Below are positions 1 to 8,660 of a stretch of 64,000 nucleotides of DNA, piece by piece. Each line of letters begins with the position of its first letter. The stretch's first letter is position 1. Under the pieces are notes generated by a model. The model saw only the letters and a list, made by a program, of their open reading frames with translations, searched no databases and was not told the DNA's origin. A program made the translations under genes and the position numbers. Origin of the DNA: Glycomyces artemisiae (GTDB lineage: Bacteria; Actinomycetota; Actinomycetes; Mycobacteriales; Micromonosporaceae); assembly GCF_003002955.1 (NCBI RefSeq), contig NZ_PVTJ01000007.1, positions 186,001 through 250,000 of the forward strand, read 5' to 3'.

Positions 1-47
1 ACCCCGGTCTTGACAACGCTCCACGATGTGCGACACCGCTCGAAGGG

Positions 48-593
48 CTACCGGTATTCGTTGAAGCGCAGGGTGTTGCTGAACGGGTCGGTGACGGTCA
101 TGGAGCGGGCGTTCCAGGGCTCCGTCTCGATGCCGGGGTTCAGGTTGGGGTAGTCCTTGGCGCTGAGTTCGCGGTGGAAGGCGTCGAGGCCGGTCATGGG
201 GACGAAGACGACGGTGCCGGGGCTGCCGTCGCCGTGGTGCTCGCTCAGGTGGAAGACCGTGCGGCCGCGTTCGATCTGCATGTAGAGGGGCAGGCCGTCC
301 TCGAAGCGGTGCTCCCAGGCGAGGGTGAAGCCGAGGTAGTCGAGGTAGAACTCCCTGGCCTTCTCGACGGAGAAGATCCGCAGGACCGGGGTGGGGGCCT
401 GCAAGGCGATGCCGTCCGTGTTCTGGTGCTCGACCGCGCTGAGTTCGGCGGCGAGGATGTTCCAGTTGCCGAATCCGAACTGGGCCGCCACGATTTCGAG
501 GCTCTGGCTGTGGGTCACGTCGGCCAGGCCGAGGCGGGCCAGTTCGGCACGGAGGGCCTTGGCCATGGCCTTGGCGTCGCGGAAGTCGCGCAT
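48..593 (-). CDS. Glyoxalase/bleomycin-resistance superfamily protein with N-terminal glyoxalase-associated helix domain
   Basis: The predicted product has 181 residues. Residues 1-45 form a helical segment (MRDFRDAKAMAKALR...) of the kind found in front of VOC domains in 'glyoxalase superfamily' proteins. Residues 55-181 form a VOC domain beginning PVLRIFSVEKAREFYLDYLGF and ending in the usual DPFSNTLRF motif. Such proteins resemble bleomycin-resistance proteins and may bind or detoxify small molecules; no substrate can be read from the sequence. The frame stays open upstream, but the ATG at 593 is chosen because GAAGGA lies 6 nt before it and homology starts there. It is transcribed away from the FGE gene. 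Confidence 0.85.
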   Translation of the reverse strand: MRDFRDAKAMAKALRAELARLGLADVTHSQSLEIVAAQFGFGNWNILAAELSAVEHQNTDGIALQAPTPVLRIFSVEKAREFYLDYLGFTLAWEHRFEDGLPLYMQIERGRTVFHLSEHHGDGSPGTVVFVPMTGLDAFHRELSAKDYPNLNPGIETEPWNARSMTVTDPFSNTLRFNEYR

Positions 594-782
594 GATGTCG
601 TCCTTCGTAGGGCGAAAGCCGTGGTCAGTGCCTGCGTTGCTGACGGGTTCGCCACTGGGAAGGGTCCGAACCGGCGCGAATCGCGATGCGTTCACCATGC
701 CCGAGCGGGCGCAGGCGGCCGGCCGCATCAGCCGCAGCCGAGTATAGCGGGCAAGAGTAATCGATAATTCCCATAGGATAAG

Positions 783-811
783 TTGACTATGGGCGCGGCC
801 CGGCATAGGCT
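783..811 (+). promoter_or_regulatory. Sigma-70-type promoter for the FGE-sulfatase pair
   Basis: TTGACT (783-788), a 17-nt spacer and TAGGCT (806-811) make a near-consensus housekeeping promoter. A start of transcription near 818 would leave a leader of about 30 nt containing the GGGAG ribosome-binding site just before the ATG at 849. Confidence 0.6.
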
Positions 812-848
812 GGTGCCGCGCCATAGCCGTCTCATCTCAGGGAGCCCC

Positions 849-1763
849 ATGGATTCGTGTTGCGCCCCAGGACGTCCCGTGCGCTCGTCAGGTCGAGCGC
901 CTGCGGCCGCCGCGCTCGCGGTCCGGGCCGCGGACTTGATCGGGCTCGACGGCGGGGTCTTCCTCATGGGCGCCGAGGACGGCATCGGGCATCCGAAGGA
1001 CGCCGAGGGGCCGGTGCGGCGGGTCGAGTTGTCGCCGTTCCGGATCGCGGCCACGACGGTCACGGTCGAGCAGTTCGCCGGGTTCGTCGACGCGACCGGG
1101 TACAAGACCGAGGCCGAGGACTTCGGATACTCGTTCGTGTTCGACGGGTTCCTCGACCCGCGCATCGCCGAGGTCTCGCCGCGCGTCCCGACCGCGCCGT
1201 GGTGGCGCTCGGTCGACGGCGCCACCTGGCGGGCCCCGGAGGGCCCCGGCTCCGACACTGAAGAGCGCGGCGACCACCCCGTCACCCACGTCTCCTGGAA
1301 CGACGCGCAGGCGTACTGCGCCTGGTCGGGCACGCGCCTGCCCACCGAGGCCGAGTGGGAGTTCGCCGCCCGGGGCGGGCTCGAACAGGCCGTCTACCCC
1401 TGGGGCGACGAGTTCGAGCCGGACGGCCGACACCGCGCGAACATCTGGCGCGGCGACTTCCCGAGGGAGAACACCGCAGCGGACGGGTACCTCGCCACGG
1501 CTCCCGCGAAGTCGTTCGAGCCCAACGGGTTCGGCCTGTACAACACGGTGGGGAACGTCTGGGAGTGGACCGCCGACTGGTTCGGTCGCGACCACGCCCC
1601 CGGCCTCGACCCGCGCGGCCCCGAGCAGGGGCGGGCCAAGGCCATGCGCGGCGGCTCCCACATGTGCCACGACTCGTACTGCAACCGCTACCGGGTCGCG
1701 GCCCGGTCCGCGAACACCCCGGACAGCTCCAGCGGCAACGTCGGCTTCCGCGTCGCCGCATAG
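849..1763 (+). CDS. Formylglycine-generating enzyme (sulfatase maturase, FGE/SUMF1 family)
   Basis: FGE oxidises the active-site cysteine of type I sulfatases to C-alpha-formylglycine in the cytoplasm, using O2 and copper. The predicted 304 residues form one FGE-sulfatase domain. The C-terminal signature has the two catalytic cysteines (Cys273 and Cys278 in MCHDSYCNRYR), followed by the conserved AARSANTPDSSSGNVGFR tail that distinguishes true FGE from generic SUMF1-like proteins such as EgtB or PvdO. The start MDSCCAP, preceded by GGGAG, matches the usual Cys-containing N terminus of actinobacterial FGEs, so an in-frame ATG 66 nt upstream is less likely. The next gene, 27 nt downstream, encodes a sulfatase with the target motif, so the two are probably co-transcribed. 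Confidence 0.95.
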   Translation: MDSCCAPGRPVRSSGRAPAAAALAVRAADLIGLDGGVFLMGAEDGIGHPKDAEGPVRRVELSPFRIAATTVTVEQFAGFVDATGYKTEAEDFGYSFVFDGFLDPRIAEVSPRVPTAPWWRSVDGATWRAPEGPGSDTEERGDHPVTHVSWNDAQAYCAWSGTRLPTEAEWEFAARGGLEQAVYPWGDEFEPDGRHRANIWRGDFPRENTAADGYLATAPAKSFEPNGFGLYNTVGNVWEWTADWFGRDHAPGLDPRGPEQGRAKAMRGGSHMCHDSYCNRYRVAARSANTPDSSSGNVGFRVAA

Positions 1764-1790
1764 CAATCGACCACAACTGAAGGACTCCCC

Positions 1791-3698
1791 ATGTCGAACC
1801 GCACCTCCCGCCGCGCCGTCCTCGCCCTCGGCGGCGCGATCGCCGGGACGGCGGCCCTGCCCGCCGCAGCCGCAGCCGCAGCCCAGGACGCCGAGCGGCC
1901 GAACATCCTCTGGCTCGTCGCCGAGGACCACAGCCCGTTCCTCGGCGCGTACGGCGACGACCAGGCACAGACGCCCACTTTGGACGCACTGGCCGAGCGG
2001 GGCATCCTGTACGCCAACGCCTTCTCCACCTACCCCGTGTGCGCTCCGACCCGCTTCTCCATCATCACCGGGAAGGCCCCCGAGTCCTGCGGCCCCGCCC
2101 ACCACATGCGCGCCTCGGGACTGCGCCCCGACTGGCTCCTGGGCTTCCCGCAGTACCTGCGCGAGGCCGGGTACTACACGTCGAACAGCAACAAGACCGA
2201 CTACAACACCGACATCGACCTGGCCGCGACCTGGGACGCCAACGGCCCCAACGCCTCCTGGACGGGACGCGAGCCCGGCCAGCCGTTCTTCGCGATCTTC
2301 AACCACATGACGACGCACGAGTCGTCGCTGTGGTCGAGCGAGCCCACCGGCGTCCACGACCCCGCCGACGCCGAGCTGCCCGAGTACACGCCGGACACCG
2401 TGAACACCCGCGCCGACCGGGCCCACTACTACGACAACATCACCCGCGTCGACGCGCAGGTCGCCGACCGCCTCGCCGAGCTCGAAGCCGCGGGGCTCGC
2501 CGAGGACACTATCGTCTTCTACTACTCCGACAACGGCGGCGTGCTCCCCCGCTCCAAGCGCTATGTCTACGACTCGGGGCTGCGGACCGCGCTGATCGCC
2601 GTCTTCCCCGACAAGTGGGCGCACCTCGCGCCCGCCGAGCCCGGCGCGGTGGTCGCCGATCCGGTGACGACGCTCGACTACGCGCCCACGGTCCTCGAAC
2701 TCGCCGGGCTCGACGTCCCCGGCCACTTCGACGGGACCTCGCTGCTGGAGGCGCGCCGCCGCCCCGAGTACGCCTTCGGCGCCCGCAACCGGATGGACGC
2801 GCGGTACGACTTCGTGCGCACCGTCAGGGACGGGCGCTACCGCTACATCCGCAACTATGCGCCCCACCGGATCTACAACCAGCACGTGGCGTACCTGTTC
2901 CAGCAGCTCGGCGTCCTCGACTGGGAGCGGCTCCACCTCGACGGCGCGCTCGACGAGGTCCAGGAGCGCTGGTGGCGGCCCAAGCCCGCCGAAGAGCTCT
3001 ACGACCTGGAGACCGACCCCGACGAGGTCGCCAACCTCATCGACGAGCCGCACCTGCGCCGTGTGCGGCGTCGACTCGCCGCCGCTCTTGACGAGCATCT
3101 GATCGCCGTGCACGACAACGGGTTCATCCCCGAGGGCGCCGCGGCCGAAGGGTACGACCAGTCGCGAGCGCGCGGGGCGTTCCCCATCGAGCGGGTCAAA
3201 ACGCTGGCGGACTCGGCGATTCAGCGCAAGCGGTCGAACACGGCGAAGTTCACGCGGGCGCTGAACGACGGCAACGAGGTGGTGCGCTACTGGGGTGTGC
3301 AGGGCCTGCTCATCCTCGCCGCCGCGGACCTCTTGCGCCGCGACGATGTCGAGGACGACCTCCAGGCGGTCCTGGGCGACGCCGAGGAGATCCCGCAGGT
3401 GCGCATCGCCGCGGCCGAGACCCTCGCGCGGCTGGGACGCGGCGGCGAGGCGGTCGACTACCTCGCCGGCGTGCTGGGCGACGCCGACGCGCCGGACCCC
3501 GTGCGGCTCCAGGCCGTCGAGGCCCTCACCTGCATTCCGGCCGAGGACGCCGCCGCGGCGCTCGACGTGCTCGACGCCGTCGCGGGCCCCGAGACCGGCA
3601 CCTATATCGGCATTGCCGCCAACTACCTCCGCTTCGTGCTCCGCGGCGAGTACGCGCCCACGCCGGAGGTCCAGGCCGCGATCCTCGGCCTCGCCTGA
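1791..3698 (+). CDS. Tat-exported type I (formylglycine) sulfatase with C-terminal HEAT-like region
   Basis: This 635-residue sulfatase removes sulfate esters or sulfamates from a glycan or other sulfated substrate outside the cell. A twin-arginine signal (TSRRAVLALGG) is followed by an Ala-rich stretch to about residue 31. The FGly motif is CAPTR, with Cys84 as the modified residue. RPNILWLVAEDH supplies N-terminal metal ligands, and YYSDNGG and the DPVTTLDYAPTVLELAG region complete the alkaline-phosphatase-like fold. Residues about 480-635 are helical repeats (ETLARLG, QAVEALTCIP) resembling HEAT units, an uncommon extension for a sulfatase. Tat export suits an enzyme modified and folded in the cytoplasm by the upstream FGE. 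The family resembles heparan-N-sulfatase-like enzymes, but the substrate is not predictable. Confidence 0.93.
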   Translation: MSNRTSRRAVLALGGAIAGTAALPAAAAAAAQDAERPNILWLVAEDHSPFLGAYGDDQAQTPTLDALAERGILYANAFSTYPVCAPTRFSIITGKAPESCGPAHHMRASGLRPDWLLGFPQYLREAGYYTSNSNKTDYNTDIDLAATWDANGPNASWTGREPGQPFFAIFNHMTTHESSLWSSEPTGVHDPADAELPEYTPDTVNTRADRAHYYDNITRVDAQVADRLAELEAAGLAEDTIVFYYSDNGGVLPRSKRYVYDSGLRTALIAVFPDKWAHLAPAEPGAVVADPVTTLDYAPTVLELAGLDVPGHFDGTSLLEARRRPEYAFGARNRMDARYDFVRTVRDGRYRYIRNYAPHRIYNQHVAYLFQQLGVLDWERLHLDGALDEVQERWWRPKPAEELYDLETDPDEVANLIDEPHLRRVRRRLAAALDEHLIAVHDNGFIPEGAAAEGYDQSRARGAFPIERVKTLADSAIQRKRSNTAKFTRALNDGNEVVRYWGVQGLLILAAADLLRRDDVEDDLQAVLGDAEEIPQVRIAAAETLARLGRGGEAVDYLAGVLGDADAPDPVRLQAVEALTCIPAEDAAAALDVLDAVAGPETGTYIGIAANYLRFVLRGEYAPTPEVQAAILGLA

Positions 3699-3706
3699 CC
3701 GCGTCG

Positions 3707-4777
3707 CTAACCTGAAGCGGCCGCGGTGAGCCGCTTCAGGTGCGCGTCGCGGACGGCCGCGGACTGGCCCTGGACGAGGCAGAACTGCGCCGCTCGGGCG
3801 AGGAGCTGGGCGCGGTCGCCGGCGGCGATGCCGTGGCCGGAGCGGGATGCGGTGAGCGCCCGGGTCAGGGTGCCGAGGGCCTCCAGGACCGTGACCTTGA
3901 GGGCCAGGCGCTCCTCGATGCGGTGCGGCCCTTCGGTGTCGGCGGCCTCGTCGGCCAGGCCGTAGGCGTGGGCGCGGAACCGGGCGATCTGCGGGCGCCA
4001 GGCGGCGGCGCACTCGCGGGCGGCCTCGTGGGGTTCGGCGTCGAGGTCGCGCAGGACGGCCTCGGCGAGGCCGAAGAGGTGGGGGCGGGCGTCGCCGGAG
4101 AGGGCGGCGTCGGCGAGGCGCCATTCGTCGAAGGACTGCACGGAGAGCACGTTCTCGTCGGCGACGGGGACGCGGTCGAGGCGCACGCGCTCGGTGCGGC
4201 TGCCGGTGACCGTGCTCAGGCGCAGCGGGGTCGCGATGGTGCGGTCGGAGACGGGGACGAGCGCCGTGACCACTTCGGCGGTGCCGGGATCGACGGCGGC
4301 GACGGCGAGGACTTCGCTCAGGCCCCAGCCGCTGACCCAGGACAGGGTGCCGTCGAAGACCCAGCCGCCCGGGGTGCGGGTCGCGGCGACGTACCGGTCG
4401 GGGTAGCGGCGCACGTCGCTGATGCCTGCGCCGCAGAGGATCTCGCCGCGCAGCAGCCGCTCGGCGAGCGGTGAGGGCCCGGAGTTCAGGTTCGCGGCGA
4501 GGCGGCCGACGAACGGCGCGTGCTGGGCCCACACGAGCCAGGTGTTGAAGCAGGCCCCGGACAGGATCTCGTGGAGGAGCCGGTCGGCGTCGCGGTCGAG
4601 CCCCGCGCCGCCGAACGCGGCGGGCGCGAGGTGGTTGAGGACGCCGAGGCCGCGGAGCCGCTCGATCGTGGCGGCGGGGACCTCGGCGGCGTCGACGTCC
4701 ATCGCGGCGGGCCGCAGCTCCTCCTCCGCGTACCGCGCGACCGCTGCTATGACCGGGGCACCCGCGACCGTCGTCAT
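3707..4777 (-). CDS. Acyl-CoA dehydrogenase-like flavoprotein
   Basis: The 356-residue product has the acyl-CoA dehydrogenase layout. An N-terminal helical domain (LRGLGVLNHLAPAAFGGAGLDRD) leads to a middle beta-domain (GWVFDGTLSWVSGWGLSEVLAV, the flavin-contacting T/S-W-x-S region) and a C-terminal helical bundle. It is slightly shorter than classical members (about 380-400), and I do not see a clear catalytic glutamate. It could be a DszC/HpaB-like monooxygenase or a redox enzyme rather than a beta-oxidation dehydrogenase. The start has GAGGAG upstream. It converges on the sulfatase and its last codons run into the shared hairpin. Confidence 0.8.
   Translation of the reverse strand: MTTVAGAPVIAAVARYAEEELRPAAMDVDAAEVPAATIERLRGLGVLNHLAPAAFGGAGLDRDADRLLHEILSGACFNTWLVWAQHAPFVGRLAANLNSGPSPLAERLLRGEILCGAGISDVRRYPDRYVAATRTPGGWVFDGTLSWVSGWGLSEVLAVAAVDPGTAEVVTALVPVSDRTIATPLRLSTVTGSRTERVRLDRVPVADENVLSVQSFDEWRLADAALSGDARPHLFGLAEAVLRDLDAEPHEAARECAAAWRPQIARFRAHAYGLADEAADTEGPHRIEERLALKVTVLEALGTLTRALTASRSGHGIAAGDRAQLLARAAQFCLVQGQSAAVRDAHLKRLTAAASG
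3711..3740. terminator. Bidirectional hairpin terminator between sulfatase and acyl-CoA-dehydrogenase-like gene
   Basis: CCTGAAGCGGC (3711-3721) and GCCGCTTCAGG (3730-3740) form a perfect 11-bp stem with an 8-nt loop. It sits 12 nt after the sulfatase stop and overlaps the final codons of the opposing gene, so it can serve both transcripts. No T-tract follows, which is common in high-G+C actinomycetes. Confidence 0.7.
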
Positions 4778-4804
4778 CCTCTGCTCCTCACCTCAAATTC
4801 CCAC

Positions 4805-5098
4805 TTATCCTATCGGAGCAATCCGAGTATTGTCGGTTTCCTTGCGGCGCTGCGGTTCCGGACTGAGGCGGCCGGTCAGGACGATCCAGGCGCACAGGAC
4901 CAGCAGGGGCGCGGCCTGGAGCAGGTTCACCTCCCACGGCGCGAACCCGCCGAGCAGCGGCTCGGAGAACGTGCCGATCACGAGGTTGTTGCCCGCGTGC
5001 GCCAGGCTCGGGACCCAGATCGAGCCCGAGCGCAGGAACAGCCACGCCAGGATCACGGCCTGGGCGACGATCTGCGCGGCCCAGGTCGCGAGCGTCAA
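4805..5098 (-). pseudogene. C-terminal fragment of a CPBP-family (CAAX-type) intramembrane protease
   Basis: Only the last 97 or so residues remain: two hydrophobic helices and the motif [11 protein letters not shown], which matches the conserved His-containing helix of CPBP (Abi) proteases. The N-terminal half with the EExxxR motif is absent. The frame runs only about 12 codons further upstream, with no homology, before a stop. The only start is a TTG without a ribosome-binding site. It abuts, head to head, a beheaded LuxR regulator, so one deletion probably removed both N termini. Confidence 0.7.
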
Positions 5099-5115
5099 GC
5101 CCGGGGCGTCGCTGC

Positions 5116-5373
5116 ACGGTCCTCGACCCGCAGGTCATCGCGCAGTTGGTGCGCCGCCACCGGGACCCGTTGGGGGCGTTGACGGAACGGGAGCGGGAAG
5201 TGCTCGGCCTGATCGCCGAGGGCCGCTCGAACCAGTCGATCGCGCGGGGCCTGTACGTCTCGGAGGCGGCGGTCGGCAAGCACGTCGGCTCGATCCTCGC
5301 GAAGCTCGGCCTGCCCCCTGACGAGGACACGAACCGGCGCGTGCTCGCGGTGCTCGCCTACCTCCGGAACTAG
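5116..5373 (+). pseudogene. C-terminal (HTH) fragment of a NarL/LuxR-type response regulator
   Basis: The frame encodes [18 protein letters not shown] followed by a complete LuxR helix-turn-helix ([36 protein letters not shown]) and the usual C-terminal tail. TVLDP is the end of the receiver-HTH linker in intact family members. The phosphoacceptor receiver domain is missing, and the DNA upstream belongs to the opposite-strand CPBP remnant. A GTG at 5146 could allow a 75-residue HTH-only protein, but no ribosome-binding site supports it. Confidence 0.7.
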
Positions 5374-5383
5374 TCCCTTCCCC

Positions 5384-6301
5384 TCACTTCGCCCAGCGCA
5401 GGGCGAGGAGGTCGCGGCGGCGGGCGTGTTCGAGCAGGCCCGCGCGGGTCTCGGCGGACACGGACTCGAACGGGGCCCGGCAGGTGTCCGAGGCGATCAC
5501 GCCGCCTTCGGCGAGCACGATCTTGGCCGCCCGGAGGCCGCACTGGCGGTTCTCGTACTGGATGAGCGGGAGGGCCGCTTCCCATGCGGCCGCGGCGTTC
5601 TCGCGGTCGCCGTCGAGGTGGGCGCGGACCGCGGGCCCGAGCAGGTCGGGCAGGAGCGCGCTGCACATGGTGCCGACCGCGCCCGCGTCGAGGTCGGGGA
5701 GGAGGGTCACCGACTCCTCGCCGTCGAACAGGCCGGGAAGGTCCTCCCCCGCGAGCGCGGCGAGGTCGCGGATCTTCTGGGCGGCGCGGGCGACCTCGAT
5801 CTTGGCGTACTTCACCTGCGGCACGGCCGCGGCGATCCGGGCGAGGAGCGGCACGGAGAGCGGGGTGGCGCTCATCGGGGCGTCCTGGATCATGATGTCG
5901 ACGTCGAGGCCGTCGGCGACGCGCTTGAAGTACTCGACCACGTCGTCGTCGTTGCAGCGCACGGTGGTCCCGAAGAACGGCGCCATGAGCATGACCACGG
6001 CCGCGCCGCGCTCCTGCGCTTGAAGGCTGCGCTCGGCGGCGATCCGGGTGCTGAAGTGGCTGGTGGTGACGGTGACCGGGACGCGCCCCGCGGCGGCGTC
6101 GAGGCTCGTCTCCAGGACTTCGAGGCGCTCCCTGTCGTCGAGCGAGAACTGCTCCGAGTAGTTGGCGAGGATGCAGACGGCGTCCGATCCGGCGTCGATG
6201 AGGAACTCGACGACGCGGCGCTGCCCGTCCAGGTCCAGGGCCTCATCCTGCGTGAACACGGTCGGCGCGACCGGCATCACGCCGGTCAGCGTGGTGGTCA
6301 T
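5384..6301 (-). CDS. Dihydrodipicolinate synthase/N-acetylneuraminate lyase family protein, probable sugar-acid aldolase or dehydratase
   Basis: This 305-residue class I aldolase-fold TIM barrel has the family opening VMPVAPTVF, a Schiff-base lysine region VKYAKIE, and a C-terminal helical domain. The position usually held by catalytic Tyr (YNxP in DapA) reads IQDAP, so a true DapA is unlikely. That loop resembles sugar-acid members of the family such as 2-keto-3-deoxy-L-arabinonate dehydratase. It is the last gene of a GH35-containing operon, which fits turnover of a 2-keto-3-deoxy sugar acid. A strong AAGGAGG ribosome-binding site precedes the ATG. The exact substrate is an inference. Confidence 0.85.
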   Translation of the reverse strand: MTTTLTGVMPVAPTVFTQDEALDLDGQRRVVEFLIDAGSDAVCILANYSEQFSLDDRERLEVLETSLDAAAGRVPVTVTTSHFSTRIAAERSLQAQERGAAVVMLMAPFFGTTVRCNDDDVVEYFKRVADGLDVDIMIQDAPMSATPLSVPLLARIAAAVPQVKYAKIEVARAAQKIRDLAALAGEDLPGLFDGEESVTLLPDLDAGAVGTMCSALLPDLLGPAVRAHLDGDRENAAAAWEAALPLIQYENRQCGLRAAKIVLAEGGVIASDTCRAPFESVSAETRAGLLEHARRRDLLALRWAK

Positions 6302-6338
6302 GATGGTTCGTTCCTCCTTGCGTGTGGGCCGGAGTCAA

Positions 6339-8636
6339 TCATGACGGCACCGCGCGGAGCATGACTTTGCCGATGCGGACGATCGTTGCCGAGCGGATGG
6401 TGATGCCGTCTTCGACGTCGCGGACCGAAGGGTCGACCCAGACGCCGGTGCTCCGTCGCCAGGGCAGGAGTTCGAGGCGGACGCCGTGCACTGCAACGGC
6501 GTCGCGGTGGGCGCTCAGGTCGAGGTCCCAGACGCGGCCGTGCCAGAAGTGGTCGCCGACGAACGCGTCGCCGATGTACGCGCGGCCGGTGTCGCCGGTC
6601 CAGTCGAGCCGCAGCAGGACCCGGTCGGCGTCGCCGAGGTCGGGGACGGCGAGGTGGACCTGCGCCGCGCCGGAGTAGTCGGTCGGGGCGCTGAGGCGGT
6701 CCATGGGGCCGCCGCGGCGGGGCTCGGGGGCGGTCGCGGGACCGGGCTGGTCGACGGCGAGCGGAACGGGGCCGACGCCAGGGGCCGTGATCGTCCAGCG
6801 TGTCCACGGGCCTTCGCTGCCCGCTGTCTCGACTTGGGCGCCTTCGGCTTCGAGGGCGTCCGGGGCGGGGAGGACCGCGACCGCGACCTCCTCGTGGTCG
6901 GTGTGGACGACGAGGCCACCGTCCTGGGCGTAGACCGGGGCGTCGGCGAGGACGAGGCGGTCGCGGCCGGCGAACGGGAGCCGGTAGAGGCGATTCGCGC
7001 TCGCGTCGTCGAGGATCAGGAGGCGGACGCCGTCGAGGTCGATGAGGCAGTCCGGGCCGGGCGCGGCGGGGAGGTCCACGAGAGTGCCGTCGCCGAGGAC
7101 GATCTCCACCGGGACGCCGTCGGTGGCGGCCAGGACCACGAGGTCGTCGAGGCGGGTGAGCAGTTGCGCTGTGGCGCTGCGGAGTTCGAGGGTGTCGGTG
7201 AGCGCGTGGCGCAGCGGCCAGGCGACCGAGACGCCCGCGGGGAGGTCGATCGGCTCGGTCGGGACGGTGACCTCGGCGTCGCCGAAGCGCACGGTGAACT
7301 GGACGCCGGGCTGGGCGGCGATCGGCCGCTTGGGCGGCTGGTAGGTGGTGGTGAAGAGGTAGCCGCTGCGGCCGTCGGAGCGCACGGCCCAGCGCAGCTC
7401 GTCGGGGCCTTCGTCGCCGCCGCCCACAGTGGAGGCCATGGCGGCGATGCGGCGGCCTTCGGTCTGGAGCCAGAGGTGCTGGCGGCGCAGGGCGTGGTGG
7501 TGGGGCCGGATCTGGCCGTACTCGCCGATCGGCGCGTGGAAGTCGTACGTCAGCGCCGGGACGTCGTTGGGGTAGCCGGTGTCGTGCGACTCCTGTTCGG
7601 TCCCATGGGGTCCGGTGCGCTGGGTGCCGCCCGCGTACATGTAGTAGCCCTGCCAGGCCGAGCCGGAGCCGATCTTCGCGAGCGCGAGGTTGGCGACGTC
7701 CTCGGGTGAGACGAGCGGGCGGCGGTGGTAGGCGACGTGCATGCCGCCGCCGAGTTCGCAGGTGGCGAACGGGGTGCGGTCGTCGTGCTTGAGCGGTTCG
7801 GCGGCCTCGGCGGCGATGCCGTCGAGGGCTTCGCGCAGGTCGGCGCCGACGCTGAGGTCGTCGCGGACCTCGGAGTAGCGGAAGTGGAAGGGCGCGAAGG
7901 CGGGCCACTCGACGGTCGAGTCCTCCCAGAAGCCCTCGGAGTAGGCGCTGTAGACCGGCAGGAGCGTGTCGGGCACCTGCGCGCCGCCCCAGCCGGTCGC
8001 GGTCCAGAACGGCACGCGAAGGCCGAGGTCCTCGGCGATCTCACGGAGTCGGGCGAGATGGTCGGGCCGGTCGTACAGCTCGTTGTCGACCTGCGCGCCG
8101 ACGACCGGCCCGCCTTCGGCGTGGGTGAGCCCGTCGAGCTGGGCGATGATCTGCGCGTAGAGCGCGCGCACGAGCGCGAGGTAGTCGGGGTCGTTGGTGC
8201 GGGTCTTGAGGCCGCGTTCGACGAGCCAGTCGGGGAAGCCGCCGTTGCGGTACTCGCCGTGGCCCCACGGCCCCATGCGGACGATCACGTCGAGGCCGTG
8301 GGCCGCAGCGAGTTCGATGAAGGCGCGCAGGTCGCGGTTGCCGGTCCACTCGAAGCGGCCCGGCTCGGGTTCGTGGACGGCCCAGAAGACGTAGGTGGCG
8401 ACGGAGTCGAGGCCGCCCGCGCGGGCGTGGCCGAGGACCTCGCTCCAGCGCTCGCGGGGGATGCGGGCGTAGTGGATCTCGCCGGTGATCGGGAACCACG
8501 GGCGGCCGCCGCGTTCGAACCACCTGCTGGTGACCTCGATCCGGTCCGGCGCGCCGGGGGGTTCACCGAAGGGCAGGTGGCCGCGCAGGGGCGGCTCCGG
8601 GGCGAAGACCCGCAGGTCGTGGGCTTGCTCGTGCAT
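6339..8636 (-). CDS. GH35-family beta-galactosidase-like glycoside hydrolase
   Basis: The 765-residue protein starts with a (beta/alpha)8 domain (residues about 35-380). It carries GH35 hallmarks: GEIHYARIPRERW, ATYVFWAVHEPEPGRFEW, VRMGPWGHGEYRNGGFPDW and VDNELY. Glu186 in VDNEL is the expected acid/base and Glu294 in TCELGGG the likely nucleophile, though both motifs depart from the textbook VENEY and TEF forms. C-terminal beta domains follow. No signal peptide is visible, so it should act in the cytoplasm on imported oligosaccharides. GGAG precedes the start. It lies between the DapA-like gene and the DUF5107-TPR gene with gaps of 37 and 24 nt. Confidence 0.88.
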   Translation of the reverse strand: MHEQAHDLRVFAPEPPLRGHLPFGEPPGAPDRIEVTSRWFERGGRPWFPITGEIHYARIPRERWSEVLGHARAGGLDSVATYVFWAVHEPEPGRFEWTGNRDLRAFIELAAAHGLDVIVRMGPWGHGEYRNGGFPDWLVERGLKTRTNDPDYLALVRALYAQIIAQLDGLTHAEGGPVVGAQVDNELYDRPDHLARLREIAEDLGLRVPFWTATGWGGAQVPDTLLPVYSAYSEGFWEDSTVEWPAFAPFHFRYSEVRDDLSVGADLREALDGIAAEAAEPLKHDDRTPFATCELGGGMHVAYHRRPLVSPEDVANLALAKIGSGSAWQGYYMYAGGTQRTGPHGTEQESHDTGYPNDVPALTYDFHAPIGEYGQIRPHHHALRRQHLWLQTEGRRIAAMASTVGGGDEGPDELRWAVRSDGRSGYLFTTTYQPPKRPIAAQPGVQFTVRFGDAEVTVPTEPIDLPAGVSVAWPLRHALTDTLELRSATAQLLTRLDDLVVLAATDGVPVEIVLGDGTLVDLPAAPGPDCLIDLDGVRLLILDDASANRLYRLPFAGRDRLVLADAPVYAQDGGLVVHTDHEEVAVAVLPAPDALEAEGAQVETAGSEGPWTRWTITAPGVGPVPLAVDQPGPATAPEPRRGGPMDRLSAPTDYSGAAQVHLAVPDLGDADRVLLRLDWTGDTGRAYIGDAFVGDHFWHGRVWDLDLSAHRDAVAVHGVRLELLPWRRSTGVWVDPSVRDVEDGITIRSATIVRIGKVMLRAVPS

Positions 8637-8660
8637 GACGCTCCTTTGCGCGCTTCGTGG

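Noticed and set aside
888..4532. A 1214-codon open frame on the minus strand
   Set aside because: It lies antisense to FGE and sulfatase, which have clear catalytic motifs. Its translation is Arg/Pro-rich then Val/Gly-rich with no fold; long antisense frames are expected in DNA this G+C-rich.
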